From Spirochaetales bacterium (GTDB lineage: Bacteria > Spirochaetota > Spirochaetia > DTKZ01): 5,994 nucleotides of DNA. Position 1 is the stretch's first letter. Each line of letters begins with the position of its first letter. A model generated the notes under the pieces. That model had not been told where the DNA came from. It did no database searches and saw nothing but the letters and a program-made list of their open reading frames with translations. A program made the translations under genes and the position numbers. This document shows, piece after piece, positions 1-5,987 of this stretch. Location: positions 1-5,994 of the forward strand of contig JAISQU010000325.1 of assembly GCA_031274005.1 (NCBI GenBank). Direction: 5' to 3'.

Positions 1-801
1 AACCTCGGCCCCCGCCTGGATGAAGCGGAAAATATTGTCGATAAAGAGGAGCACGTCCTGGCCCCCCTGATCCCGGAAATGTTCCGCCATGGTCAGCCCC
101 GCCAGGGCGACCCGCATCCGGGCCCCCGGGGGTTCGTTCATCTGCCCGAAGACCAGGGCCGTTTTTTCCCCCACCCCGGATTCGATCATCTCTTTCCAGA
201 GATCCGCCCCCTCCCGGGACCGTTCCCCCACCCCGGAGAAGACCGAATACCCCGAATGTTCGGTGGCGATGTTTCGGATAAGTTCCATGATGACCACGGT
301 CTTGCCGACCCCGGCGCCGCCGAACAGGCCGATCTTGCCGCCCTTGGCATAGGGCGCGATAAGATCTATCACCTTGATACCGGTCTCGAAAACCTCCGTG
401 GCGGGCCGCTGCTCCTCAAAACTGGGGGCGGTCCGGTGAATGGAGGCGTATTCGCCCTGGTTAAAGACCCCCAGATCGTCGATGGGCTTGCCTATGACGT
501 TGAACATCCTTCCCAGTACCGCTTCCCCCACGGGCACCCGGATGGGATAGCCCGTATCGGTTACCTCCAGGCCCCGGGACAGGCCCTCGGTGGCCTCCAT
601 GGCCACACAGCGCACCCGGTTATCCCCGATATGCTGGAGCACTTCCAGAACCACCGTCCGCTCCCCGTTTTTTACTTCCAGGGCGTTCAGGATCCCGGGA
701 ATTGAATTTTCCTCAAACCGCGCATCCACCACAGGCCCAACTATCTGGGTAATATGCCCTGTATTCGATCCGCGCTCCGGACTCGCCGTGTTTTTTTCCA
801 C
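1..801 (-). CDS. atpD: F1Fo ATP synthase subunit beta, 5' part only (runs off left edge)
   Basis: Catalytic beta subunit of the soluble F1 head, which makes or hydrolyses ATP at the alpha/beta interfaces. Only the first 267 codons of a usual ~460-480 lie in the window. The beta-barrel domain spans about residues 14-90 and the nucleotide-binding domain starts near 140. Visible motifs are the Walker A loop GGAGVGKT (161-168, Lys167), GERSREG with the expected catalytic glutamate Glu193, and Walker B LLFIDN (251-256). The last residues (IFRFIQAGAEV) match the family just after Walker B, and the frame is open to base 1. The start is GTG at 801-799: no ATG lies nearby, and AGGAAGGA sits 4 bases upstream. 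This gives an N-terminus roughly 12 residues longer than many homologues. The gene begins 10 bp after the atpG stop. It is more GC-rich than the rest of the operon. The identification is secure; the exact start is likely but not proven. Confidence 0.97.
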   Translation of the reverse strand, partial: MEKNTASPERGSNTGHITQIVGPVVDARFEENSIPGILNALEVKNGERTVVLEVLQHIGDNRVRCVAMEATEGLSRGLEVTDTGYPIRVPVGEAVLGRMFNVIGKPIDDLGVFNQGEYASIHRTAPSFEEQRPATEVFETGIKVIDLIAPYAKGGKIGLFGGAGVGKTVVIMELIRNIATEHSGYSVFSGVGERSREGADLWKEMIESGVGEKTALVFGQMNEPPGARMRVALAGLTMAEHFRDQGGQDVLLFIDNIFRFIQAGAEV

Positions 802-805
802 TTTT

Positions 806-813
806 TCCTTCCT
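806..813 (-). promoter_or_regulatory. Ribosome binding site that sets the atpD GTG start
   Basis: AGGAAGGA on the minus strand overlaps the atpG stop codon (814-812) and lies 4 bases before GTG (801-799). With no ATG in the first 68 codons of the frame, this site is the main support for the GTG start. Confidence 0.7.
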
Positions 814-1705
814 ATCCGCCCAAGGCCGCGGAACCTGAAATTATTTCCGAAACTTCCTGGGTAATACCGGCCTGCCTTGCCCGGTTGTAATTTATCTGCA
901 GGGTGTTAAGCATTTCTTCCGCGCTTTTGGAAGCTTCATCCATGGCGGCCATTCTGGCGCTTTGCTCGCTGACATAGCCTTCTACCAGGGCGCCGTACAC
1001 AATACCCTTGATGTAAAAAGGCACGAGGGATTCAAACACCTGCCTTGCCGAAGGAAGGTACTCAAAATTGACCTTTCCTTTTTTGCCCAGTTCCTGATGC
1101 AGGCCGCTGCTTTGTTCCCGCATTTTTTCGGCGGAAAGCGGCAGAATACGCTGGGCTTCAGGAGCAAGTTTTATCGTGCTGTACATATACGTATAAACAA
1201 TGTATACCTCGTCGAACACGCCCCACTGGTACTGTGATATAAGGTAGTCGGCTATCTCCTTGGCGTCCGTAAGCTCGGGCATGCGGGATTTGAAGGAAAA
1301 GTTTTCAAGAATAACATAGGGCGAATGCAAAAAATACCTGTAGCCGACCGCGCCCGTCACAACCAGAACAGGGTTGGCAAGTTCCGCGCAGAGTTTGTTG
1401 ACGGTGCGGAAGATATTGGCGTTATAGCCCCCCGCAAGTCCCCTGTCGCTGGTAATCGCCACAACTGCGCTGCGGGGTTTAGTATTTTTTGCGGGCCGCG
1501 AAAAATACTCGCTGCGTACATGGCCCGCGCCGGTGAGGATATCGTACATGGCGATTTGAATACGGTTAAAAAAGGGTTCGGTATCTTCGAGTATTCTGCG
1601 CCCCTTGCGCAGTTTGGCTGTTGAAATAAGATTCATGGCCCTGGTTACCTGGAGGGTTTGCCGTATGGCCCTCATGCGCAGGCGCACATCCCGTAAATTC
1701 GCCAT
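812..1705 (-). CDS. atpG: F1Fo ATP synthase subunit gamma
   Basis: Gamma is the central rotor shaft. Its two terminal helices form a coiled coil inside the alpha3/beta3 head and its globular middle contacts the c-ring. The 297-residue product is near the family norm (about 285-295). The N-terminal helix carries the conserved ISTAKLRK (27-34), the middle domain has SDRGLAGGYN (86-95), and the C-terminal helix ends in the family signature ITQEVSEIISGSAAL (281-295). The usual glycine/cysteine in 'SDRGLCGG' is alanine here, a mild variation. The ATG at 1705-1703 lies 9 bp after the atpA stop. An AGGGA ribosome site (1716-1712) overlaps that stop codon, so translation is probably coupled to atpA. 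Identification is secure. Confidence 0.98.
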   Translation of the reverse strand: MANLRDVRLRMRAIRQTLQVTRAMNLISTAKLRKGRRILEDTEPFFNRIQIAMYDILTGAGHVRSEYFSRPAKNTKPRSAVVAITSDRGLAGGYNANIFRTVNKLCAELANPVLVVTGAVGYRYFLHSPYVILENFSFKSRMPELTDAKEIADYLISQYQWGVFDEVYIVYTYMYSTIKLAPEAQRILPLSAEKMREQSSGLHQELGKKGKVNFEYLPSARQVFESLVPFYIKGIVYGALVEGYVSEQSARMAAMDEASKSAEEMLNTLQINYNRARQAGITQEVSEIISGSAALGG

Positions 1706-1714
1706 TGCTTTTCC

Positions 1715-3223
1715 CTATGTCTTTTGCAGCGAGGCTTTGTAGTTTTCTATGGCGGACACAAGCTGCTCCTCAAGCTCCGCTGTTATGGCGCCGGTTTCCG
1801 CTATTGTCCGCAGAATGTCCGCGTGGTGTATTTTCAGATACGCCGTACAGTCTTTCACAAAAGCGGAAACCTTCGCGGCCTCCACATCCATAAGATGCCC
1901 GCCGACGCTCATAAAAAGAATGACAACCTGATCCTCCATGGCAAGGGGCGAGAACTGCGGCTGCTTCAGAACTTCCATAAGCCTCTGACCCTGCGCGAGT
2001 TTATCCTGAGTCGATTTGTCAAGATCGCTGCCGAACTGGGCAAAGGCGGCCATTTCGCGGTACTGGGCAAGGTCAAGACGCAGCCGGCCCGACACCCTGC
2101 GCACCGCCTTTGACTGGGCCGAACCTCCCACGCGGCTGACCGATAAGCCTACATCTATGGCCGGCCTGAAACCGGAATTAAAAAGCTCCGCGTCCAGAAA
2201 AATCTGACCGTCGGTAATCGAAATGACGTTGGTGGGAATGTAGGAAGAAATATCCCCCGCCTGGGTTTCCACTATGGGAAGGGCGGTAATGGAGCCCCCG
2301 CCTTTTCCCTGAGACAGTTTCGCCGCCCTTTCCAGAAGCCGCGAATGCAGATAAAACACATCGCCGGGAAAAGCCTCGCGCCCCGGGGGTCTTCGCAGAA
2401 GCAGGCTTATTGTACGGTAGGCCACAGCGTGTTTTGAAAGGTCGTCGTATACGATAAGAACATCCCTGCCCTCGTGCATAAAATGCTCCGCCATGGCGCA
2501 GGCCGAATAGGGCGCCAGATACTGCAAGGCCGCCGAATCCGATGCCGAAGCCAATACGACAAAGCTGTAATCCATAGCGCCGCAGCGTTCAAGATTTTTT
2601 ATGATTGCCGCGACCGATGAGGACTTCTGCCCTATGCCGCAATAAATACAGAAAACGTCTTTCCCCCTCTGGTTGATGATGGCGTCGACGGCCAGAGCGG
2701 TTTTCCCTGTCTGCCTGTCGCCTATGATGAGCTCCCGCTGGCCGCGGCCTATGGGAATCATCGCGTCAACAGAAAGCGTTCCCGTCTGAAGCGGGGTATC
2801 CACGCTGCCGCGCTCAATAACAGGGGGGGCGGGCGACTCCACAGGACGGTAGTCATTGATATTCAGGGGCCCCTTTCCGTCTATGGGTTCTCCCAGAGGG
2901 CTCAAAACCCTGCCTATAAGGGGAAGTCCCACAGGAACAGACACAACCTTGCCCGTTCCCCGCGCCTGTTCGCCGTCCCTGACCAGATTCTCGCCGTTCA
3001 AAAGTACGCAGCCCACTCCGTCTTCCACAAGGTTCAAAACAATGCCCGTCGCGCCGGAGGTGAACTCCACAAGCTCACCGTAAATGGCCTTGTCCAGCCC
3101 GTACACAGTGGCAACCGAATCACCCACCTGGGCGACAAAGCCCGTGGAATCGGTGGAGGGTTTGCCTTCCCAGCTTTCAATTTGTTTCTCTAAAACCTTT
3201 GTAAGGTCCCCAAAATTTACCAT
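1715..3223 (-). CDS. atpA: F1Fo ATP synthase subunit alpha
   Basis: Alpha alternates with beta in the F1 hexamer. It binds nucleotide non-catalytically and supplies the arginine finger to the beta sites. The product is 502 residues, the normal length. Domains are an N-terminal beta-barrel (about 25-92), the central nucleotide-binding domain (about 95-370) and a C-terminal helical domain (about 375-500). Visible motifs are Walker A GDRQTGKT (168-175), Walker B LIVYDD (256-261), the alpha/beta signature PAIDVGLSVS (354-363) and, right after it, Arg364, the expected arginine finger. The stretch LLLRRPPGREAFPGD (274-288) is also typical. The ATG at 3223 lies inside the end of atpH (7-bp overlap ATGGTAA). 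A GGAGG ribosome site sits 6 bases upstream. Wording such as DDLSKHAVAYR resembles Clostridia-type enzymes (recalled, not searched). Identification is secure. Confidence 0.99.
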   Translation of the reverse strand: MVNFGDLTKVLEKQIESWEGKPSTDSTGFVAQVGDSVATVYGLDKAIYGELVEFTSGATGIVLNLVEDGVGCVLLNGENLVRDGEQARGTGKVVSVPVGLPLIGRVLSPLGEPIDGKGPLNINDYRPVESPAPPVIERGSVDTPLQTGTLSVDAMIPIGRGQRELIIGDRQTGKTALAVDAIINQRGKDVFCIYCGIGQKSSSVAAIIKNLERCGAMDYSFVVLASASDSAALQYLAPYSACAMAEHFMHEGRDVLIVYDDLSKHAVAYRTISLLLRRPPGREAFPGDVFYLHSRLLERAAKLSQGKGGGSITALPIVETQAGDISSYIPTNVISITDGQIFLDAELFNSGFRPAIDVGLSVSRVGGSAQSKAVRRVSGRLRLDLAQYREMAAFAQFGSDLDKSTQDKLAQGQRLMEVLKQPQFSPLAMEDQVVILFMSVGGHLMDVEAAKVSAFVKDCTAYLKIHHADILRTIAETGAITAELEEQLVSAIENYKASLQKT

Positions 3224-3753
3224 GCAAAGCCTCCGGCGGCGCGCAAGTCCGCCGCCATTTTGTGTAATTGCCCGTGCACACTCGCGTCAAAACATTGCGT
3301 ACCTATATACAGCCTGCATCCGCCTATGAGCTGCGGCATAATGCGTACGTGGAGTATCACTTCTCGGGCGGCGGTCCGTTCTTTGATTGTGCCGCGGAGA
3401 ACGCCTTCAAACCGCGCGTCCAGAGCAAAGGCTGAGTCCACCACAACCCGCAGAATCCCGTTTTCAGCCTCAAACAGTTTTTTGGCTTCCCTGAGAACAG
3501 AAGCAGTGCGCTTTGTAAAACCTTTTTTCACAAGCAGCATGACCGTCCGGCGGGCAGCCTCCGTGCCCCTGTCCGAAGATGTTCCCAGGCTCTCGCGGAT
3601 CATCTTTCCCAGCCGGTCGGCGGCCGCACTGCCCGAACCTATGGGAACGCGCTCCATACAGGATTCAAAAACCTTCAGTGCGGCAATGCCCTCTTCTTTC
3701 CGGCTGCCGCAGGCGGCCAGAAAAGCCTGCGCCCAGCGCCCGGCCTCGAACAT
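3217..3753 (-). CDS. atpH: F1Fo ATP synthase subunit delta
   Basis: Delta (the OSCP equivalent) sits on top of the F1 head and ties it to the b-subunit stalk. The 178-residue length is normal. Most of the protein diverges freely, as is usual for this family. The diagnostic part is the C-terminal block at about 139-166, where MPQLIGGCRLYIG (139-151) followed by FDASVHGQLHKM (155-166) matches the family pattern 'SLIGG...IG...D.S..G.L..L'. The N-terminal half is predicted to be a helical bundle. Its ATG overlaps the atpF stop in TGATG, and its own stop overlaps the atpA start. Both arrangements suggest coupled translation, which would help match the yield of stator and head subunits. Position between atpF and atpA supports the call independently of the weak sequence conservation. 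Confidence 0.95.
   Translation of the reverse strand: MFEAGRWAQAFLAACGSRKEEGIAALKVFESCMERVPIGSGSAAADRLGKMIRESLGTSSDRGTEAARRTVMLLVKKGFTKRTASVLREAKKLFEAENGILRVVVDSAFALDARFEGVLRGTIKERTAAREVILHVRIMPQLIGGCRLYIGTQCFDASVHGQLHKMAADLRAAGGFAW
3230..3234 (-). promoter_or_regulatory. Ribosome binding site of atpA inside atpH
   Basis: GGAGG lies 6 bases before the atpA ATG, within the last codons of atpH. It supports the chosen atpA start despite the 7-bp gene overlap. Confidence 0.75.
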
Positions 3754-4235
3754 CAGTTTTTCCCTATGCCCTGCAGAAGAAGCTCGGCCTGCCGCAGGCT
3801 GTCTTCCGCGGTAAGTTCTCTCTGCAAGAGACGGCCCGCGGCCATAACAACCAGCGCGGCCGCCTCGGACTGAAACGCCGCCAGCGCAGCGCTATGTTCG
3901 GCCTCAACCTGGCGGCGGGCATTCTCAAGCATCCCCCGGGCCTCGGCCCTGCCGTCCGCGACGATTTTATCCGCCTGTTTACGGGCTTCCTCGCGGGCGT
4001 CTCTGATAATGGCTTCGGCCTCGGCCCTGACATTTTTCACGCGGGCCTCGTAGTTCTGCAAAAGGCTTTTTGCCTGGGCCTTTTCGCTTTCCGCATGCTC
4101 AAGATCGGCGGCGATTGCCCGCGCCCTTTTTTCCATAAATCGTGTAACCGGCTTGAAAAGGATAAGCCGCAGGATGACAAATAAAACAAAAATGTTGATA
4201 AGGGTAAAAACAAAGGTTACGGAAAAATCAAGCAT
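3753..4235 (-). CDS. atpF: F1Fo ATP synthase subunit b
   Basis: Subunit b is the peripheral stalk: a membrane anchor plus a long helix that reaches delta on the head. The 160-residue product has one N-terminal membrane segment (about 5-27, FSVTFVF through LILF). The typical KPV turn follows at 28-30, then a very charged, alanine-rich helix from about 35 to 125 (Ala/Glu/Arg/Lys heptad-like), as expected for the dimeric coiled coil. The C-terminal part (about 126-158) should bind delta. The length is the family norm and no second b or b' gene is present, so a b homodimer is expected. The ATG at 4235 lies 13 bp after the atpE stop; the upstream region has only a weak ribosome site (AAAGG about 10 bases away, or AGAG close by). 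It ends in TGATG, sharing one base with atpH. Confidence 0.97.
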   Translation of the reverse strand: MLDFSVTFVFTLINIFVLFVILRLILFKPVTRFMEKRARAIAADLEHAESEKAQAKSLLQNYEARVKNVRAEAEAIIRDAREEARKQADKIVADGRAEARGMLENARRQVEAEHSAALAAFQSEAAALVVMAAGRLLQRELTAEDSLRQAELLLQGIGKN

Positions 4236-4248
4236 TCTCTTTCAGCCT

Positions 4249-4470
4249 TTATTTTGAGAATATCAGCAGAATGGAAATAACAAGGCCGTAAATAGCTGTG
4301 GATTCAGCAAGGGCGACGCCCAGAAAAAACATGGGCAAAATCTTGCCCGAGGCCTCCGGCTGCCGGGAGATAGCCTGAGCGGTTCCCGATGTCGCGATGC
4401 CTATGCCCACTCCCGCTCCTATGCCGGATATTACCGCAATACCCGCTCCAATGGCGGTCATCAATTCCAT
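4249..4470 (-). CDS. atpE: F1Fo ATP synthase subunit c (rotor ring proteolipid)
   Basis: Subunit c forms the membrane rotor ring that carries H+ or Na+ on a buried carboxylate. The 73-residue product is a two-helix hairpin: a glycine-rich helix 1 (about 5-33), the conserved polar loop SRQPEAS (35-41) and helix 2 (about 45-70). The ion-binding carboxylate is Glu56 in ALAESTAIYGL (53-63). Ser57, Thr58 and Tyr61 match the helix-2 part of the Na+-binding site known from Ilyobacter tartaricus. However, the position of its helix-1 Gln32 appears to be Ile23 here, so the coupling ion cannot be decided from sequence alone. The gene has the best ribosome site in the operon (GAGGAGGA, 4482-4475), as expected for the subunit needed in most copies. 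It follows atpB after 39 bp. Confidence 0.98.
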   Translation of the reverse strand: MELMTAIGAGIAVISGIGAGVGIGIATSGTAQAISRQPEASGKILPMFFLGVALAESTAIYGLVISILLIFSK

Positions 4471-4474
4471 ACAA

Positions 4475-4482
4475 TCCTCCTC
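4475..4482 (-). promoter_or_regulatory. Strong ribosome binding site of atpE
   Basis: GAGGAGGA reads on the minus strand with GGAGG 5 bases before the atpE ATG. It is the closest match to consensus in the operon, whereas its neighbours atpB, atpF and the leader gene have weak sites. This fits the need for many c subunits per enzyme. Confidence 0.8.
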
Positions 4483-4509
4483 GTCCCTAGATCGGTTTCA
4501 AAAAAATCA

Positions 4510-5211
4510 TTATACTTCCATCGCCTCCGCAATGTACAGTGTCGATAAAAACGCGAAAACTGCGGCCTGAATGAGGCCGTCAATAAAATCGAAATACAAA
4601 GAAAAAATCATGGGAACCCCTATGGGAACAAGTTCCTCGATTAAATGCATAAGGATAAAGGCCCCCAGAATATTGCCGAACAGCCGCAGGCAGAGGGACA
4701 GGGGGCGGACGCCGTATTCCAGGATATTGAGGGGAATCATCATGGGTACAGGATAGGCCAAATGCCTGAGCCAGCCCTTCAGACCCTTGGCCCTGAGGCC
4801 GCAGACTAAAACCAGAACAATGGAGATGATCGCCAGGGCGGCCGTAACATTGATATCCCGCGCGGGCGGTTTAATGATAAACGAAGGCTCACGCCCGAAA
4901 ACGGCTACAGGGGAAAAAACCGGCAGCACGTTAGACACAAACAAAAAGAGAAAGAGAGAGCCTATATAGTGCCCCAGATACTTCGATCTCCCGCCGAACT
5001 GGTCTTTGGAGAACTTGTTCAAAAACCCCACGGCCGTTTCCAGAAGGGCCTGGGGGCCGGAGGGCTTCCAGGCGAGGCGGCGGACCATGCACAGCGATAC
5101 GATAATGATAAGGGCCATCGCGAGCCAGGAAACAACAACTGTTTCAGTTACGACAACCGTATATCCGAACAGCGGAAAAGAAAAGATCTGTTTAAACTCA
5201 AGCGCTTTCAT
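4510..5211 (-). CDS. atpB: F1Fo ATP synthase subunit a
   Basis: Subunit a is the stator channel in the membrane; it passes ions on and off the c-ring. The 233-residue product is a polytopic membrane protein with hydrophobic segments near 18-42, 82-102, 120-140, 150-166, 172-195 and 203-229. The essential arginine is Arg176 in LRLFGN (175-180), matching E. coli Arg210. Gln215 in DGLIQAAVFAFL (211-222) matches the conserved helix near the C-terminus. PPARDINVTAALA (115-127) is the usual 'PP..D.N.T.ALA' block. The ATG at 5211 lies 6 bp after the stop of the RsbRD-like gene; the upstream AAAGAG overlaps that gene's last codons. The coding frame ends TAA TGA with a third in-frame stop three codons later. 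No atpI precedes it. Confidence 0.98.
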   Translation of the reverse strand: MKALEFKQIFSFPLFGYTVVVTETVVVSWLAMALIIIVSLCMVRRLAWKPSGPQALLETAVGFLNKFSKDQFGGRSKYLGHYIGSLFLFLFVSNVLPVFSPVAVFGREPSFIIKPPARDINVTAALAIISIVLVLVCGLRAKGLKGWLRHLAYPVPMMIPLNILEYGVRPLSLCLRLFGNILGAFILMHLIEELVPIGVPMIFSLYFDFIDGLIQAAVFAFLSTLYIAEAMEV

Positions 5212-5217
5212 ACGGTT

Positions 5218-5733
5218 CTACTCTTTCTTGAAGAAAAAATCATCCCGAAAATATTTTTTAAGCAGTTCCTCGGAAACCTCATCTTTGCTGTTCATGTATA
5301 CATAGGTTTCTTCGAGGAATCCCTTTATCAGATAAAACGAACCCAGCAGAAAAAATTCGGAGATTTGTGTCACGACGCCCATAGCCTGATACATCCTGAT
5401 GGTACTGTCAAGAACGAAATCCGTCATAAGGTATTCAATCACGGTCTTCTGAATCAGACTGACCGCGTATATCACCTCTGAAACGGGAAAGCCCTTCTCC
5501 ATTCTGTCTTTCCCCAATTTTACAAAAAAATCCCCGATAATCCGCCTGTCCAGCCCCCGTTCCAGCGTACGGCCCAGAAGCGAATACGCCTCCCGGCTCA
5601 TCGCTTTCAGGTTGGCGTCATCCACCGTCTGATAGTGCTTCAAATGGGGAGTTTTGCGGATCAGGTCTTTCCACTTCGCGGCAAAATCCCCGGATTTAAA
5701 ACTGAGGGTATCGATAAGGGCTCTGTCAACCAT
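5218..5733 (-). CDS. Small helical protein resembling the RsbRD N-terminal sensor domain; first gene of the ATP synthase operon
   Basis: The 171-residue product has no signal peptide or clear membrane segment and appears all-helical and cytoplasmic. Residues about 15-145 read like the RsbRD_N family (N-terminal domain of RsbR/RsbRD stressosome proteins and some sensor kinases). The best stretch is DRMEKGFPVSEVIYAVSLIQ (76-95), followed by helices at about 96-105 and 113-142. There is no C-terminal STAS, kinase or output domain; the tail (149-171) is charged and phenylalanine-rich (FRDDFFFKKE). It ends 6 bp before atpB and lies next to the promoter, so it is probably co-transcribed with the whole operon, in the place where atpI often stands. 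A role as regulator or assembly partner of the synthase is inference. The ATG at 5733 has a poor ribosome site, but the next in-frame Met (residue 45) would cut into the fold. The family call is from memory of its pattern. Confidence 0.85.
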   Translation of the reverse strand: MVDRALIDTLSFKSGDFAAKWKDLIRKTPHLKHYQTVDDANLKAMSREAYSLLGRTLERGLDRRIIGDFFVKLGKDRMEKGFPVSEVIYAVSLIQKTVIEYLMTDFVLDSTIRMYQAMGVVTQISEFFLLGSFYLIKGFLEETYVYMNSKDEVSEELLKKYFRDDFFFKKE

Positions 5734-5744
5734 ATCCCGCTGCC

Positions 5745-5782
5745 ATTATAAATAGTATAACGCATGTTTAGAAATAGCGCAA
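5745..5782 (-). promoter_or_regulatory. Likely sigma-70-type promoter of the ATP synthase operon
   Basis: On the minus strand TTGCGC (5782-5777) is followed after exactly 17 bp by TATACT (5759-5754), a reasonable -35/-10 pair. Transcription would then start near 5747, about 14 bases before the leader-gene ATG. A perfect -10 hexamer TATAAT (5750-5745) lies further down, but with a weaker -35 (TTCTAA), and it would give an almost leaderless mRNA. Both are within the only AT-rich patch upstream of the operon. The call is from hexamer matching alone; sigma factor identity is not known. Confidence 0.55.
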
Positions 5783-5785
5783 TGA

Positions 5786-5823
5786 GCCGACACGCGGTTC
5801 GCATAGGCGAACCGCGTGTCGGC
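5786..5823. repeat. Perfect 17-bp inverted repeat with 4-bp centre, just upstream of the operon promoter
   Basis: The arm 5786-5802 (GCCGACACGCGGTTCGC) is exactly complementary to 5807-5823, with ATAG between. The arms start 3 bp upstream of the proposed -35. Neither strand has a T-run after the stem, so it does not look like an ordinary intrinsic terminator. It could be an operator, a dispersed palindromic repeat, or an RNA hairpin ending an upstream transcript. Confidence 0.9.
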
Positions 5824-5987
5824 CCCGGAAATTGCGGGAAAAGTCACCAGATCGCTTCATATGGGAAAACAAGGCGCCCGGTTACAATGCAATCGCGAAG
5901 CGATTGCCGTGCTGGTTATGCCCCTTCCGCAATTTCCGTGAAAGCGTCTCTGCCGCATCGGCGGGGGAAATCGCCCCGGAAATTGCG
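5822..5987. repeat. Three-copy intergenic motif, two direct and one inverted
   Basis: GCCCCGGAAATTGCG occurs at 5822-5836 and again, identically, at 5973-5987 (151 bp apart). Its 12-bp core CGGAAATTGCGG (5826-5837) is present inverted at 5927-5938. Tails after the direct copies are also alike (GGAAAAG and ATGAAAG). The inverted copy can pair with either direct copy. This occupies most of the gene-free right end (5734-5994), where I see no credible coding sequence on either strand. Confidence 0.85.
5889..5907. repeat. Short inverted repeat (8-bp arms, 3-base loop)
   Basis: GCAATCGC (5889-5896) and GCGATTGC (5900-5907) are perfect complements around GAA. The right arm can also pair with ATCGCTTC at 5851-5858 (complementary to 5897-5904), giving an alternative fold. 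Function unknown; it lies in gene-free DNA. Confidence 0.8.

Noticed and set aside
79..705. Long open frame on the plus strand (208 codons) opposite atpD
   Set aside because: It is antisense to a well-conserved atpD frame in GC-rich DNA, is rich in Pro, Gly and His, and has no recognisable domain. It is a shadow of the atpD codon bias.
3579..4184. Plus-strand open frame of 201 codons opposite atpH and atpF
   Set aside because: It spans the antisense of two genuine genes and their junction, with low-complexity composition and no family resemblance.
4249..4470. Firm call of a Na+-coupled synthase
   Set aside because: The helix-1 glutamine is absent, and serine/threonine and tyrosine near the carboxylate also occur in H+-coupled rings, so the claim would exceed the evidence.
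4969..5481. Plus-strand open frame of 170 codons opposite atpB and the leader gene
   Set aside because: It is antisense to the start of atpB and most of the leader gene, with no recognisable motif; the minus-strand frames explain the DNA.
5218..5733. Leader gene as atpI
   Set aside because: AtpI is a small membrane protein with two or four hydrophobic helices; this product is soluble-looking, 171 residues, with charged helices and no such segments.
5786..5823. Palindrome as an intrinsic terminator
   Set aside because: Neither strand carries a T-run directly after the stem, and the plus strand holds no gene to its left that would need one.
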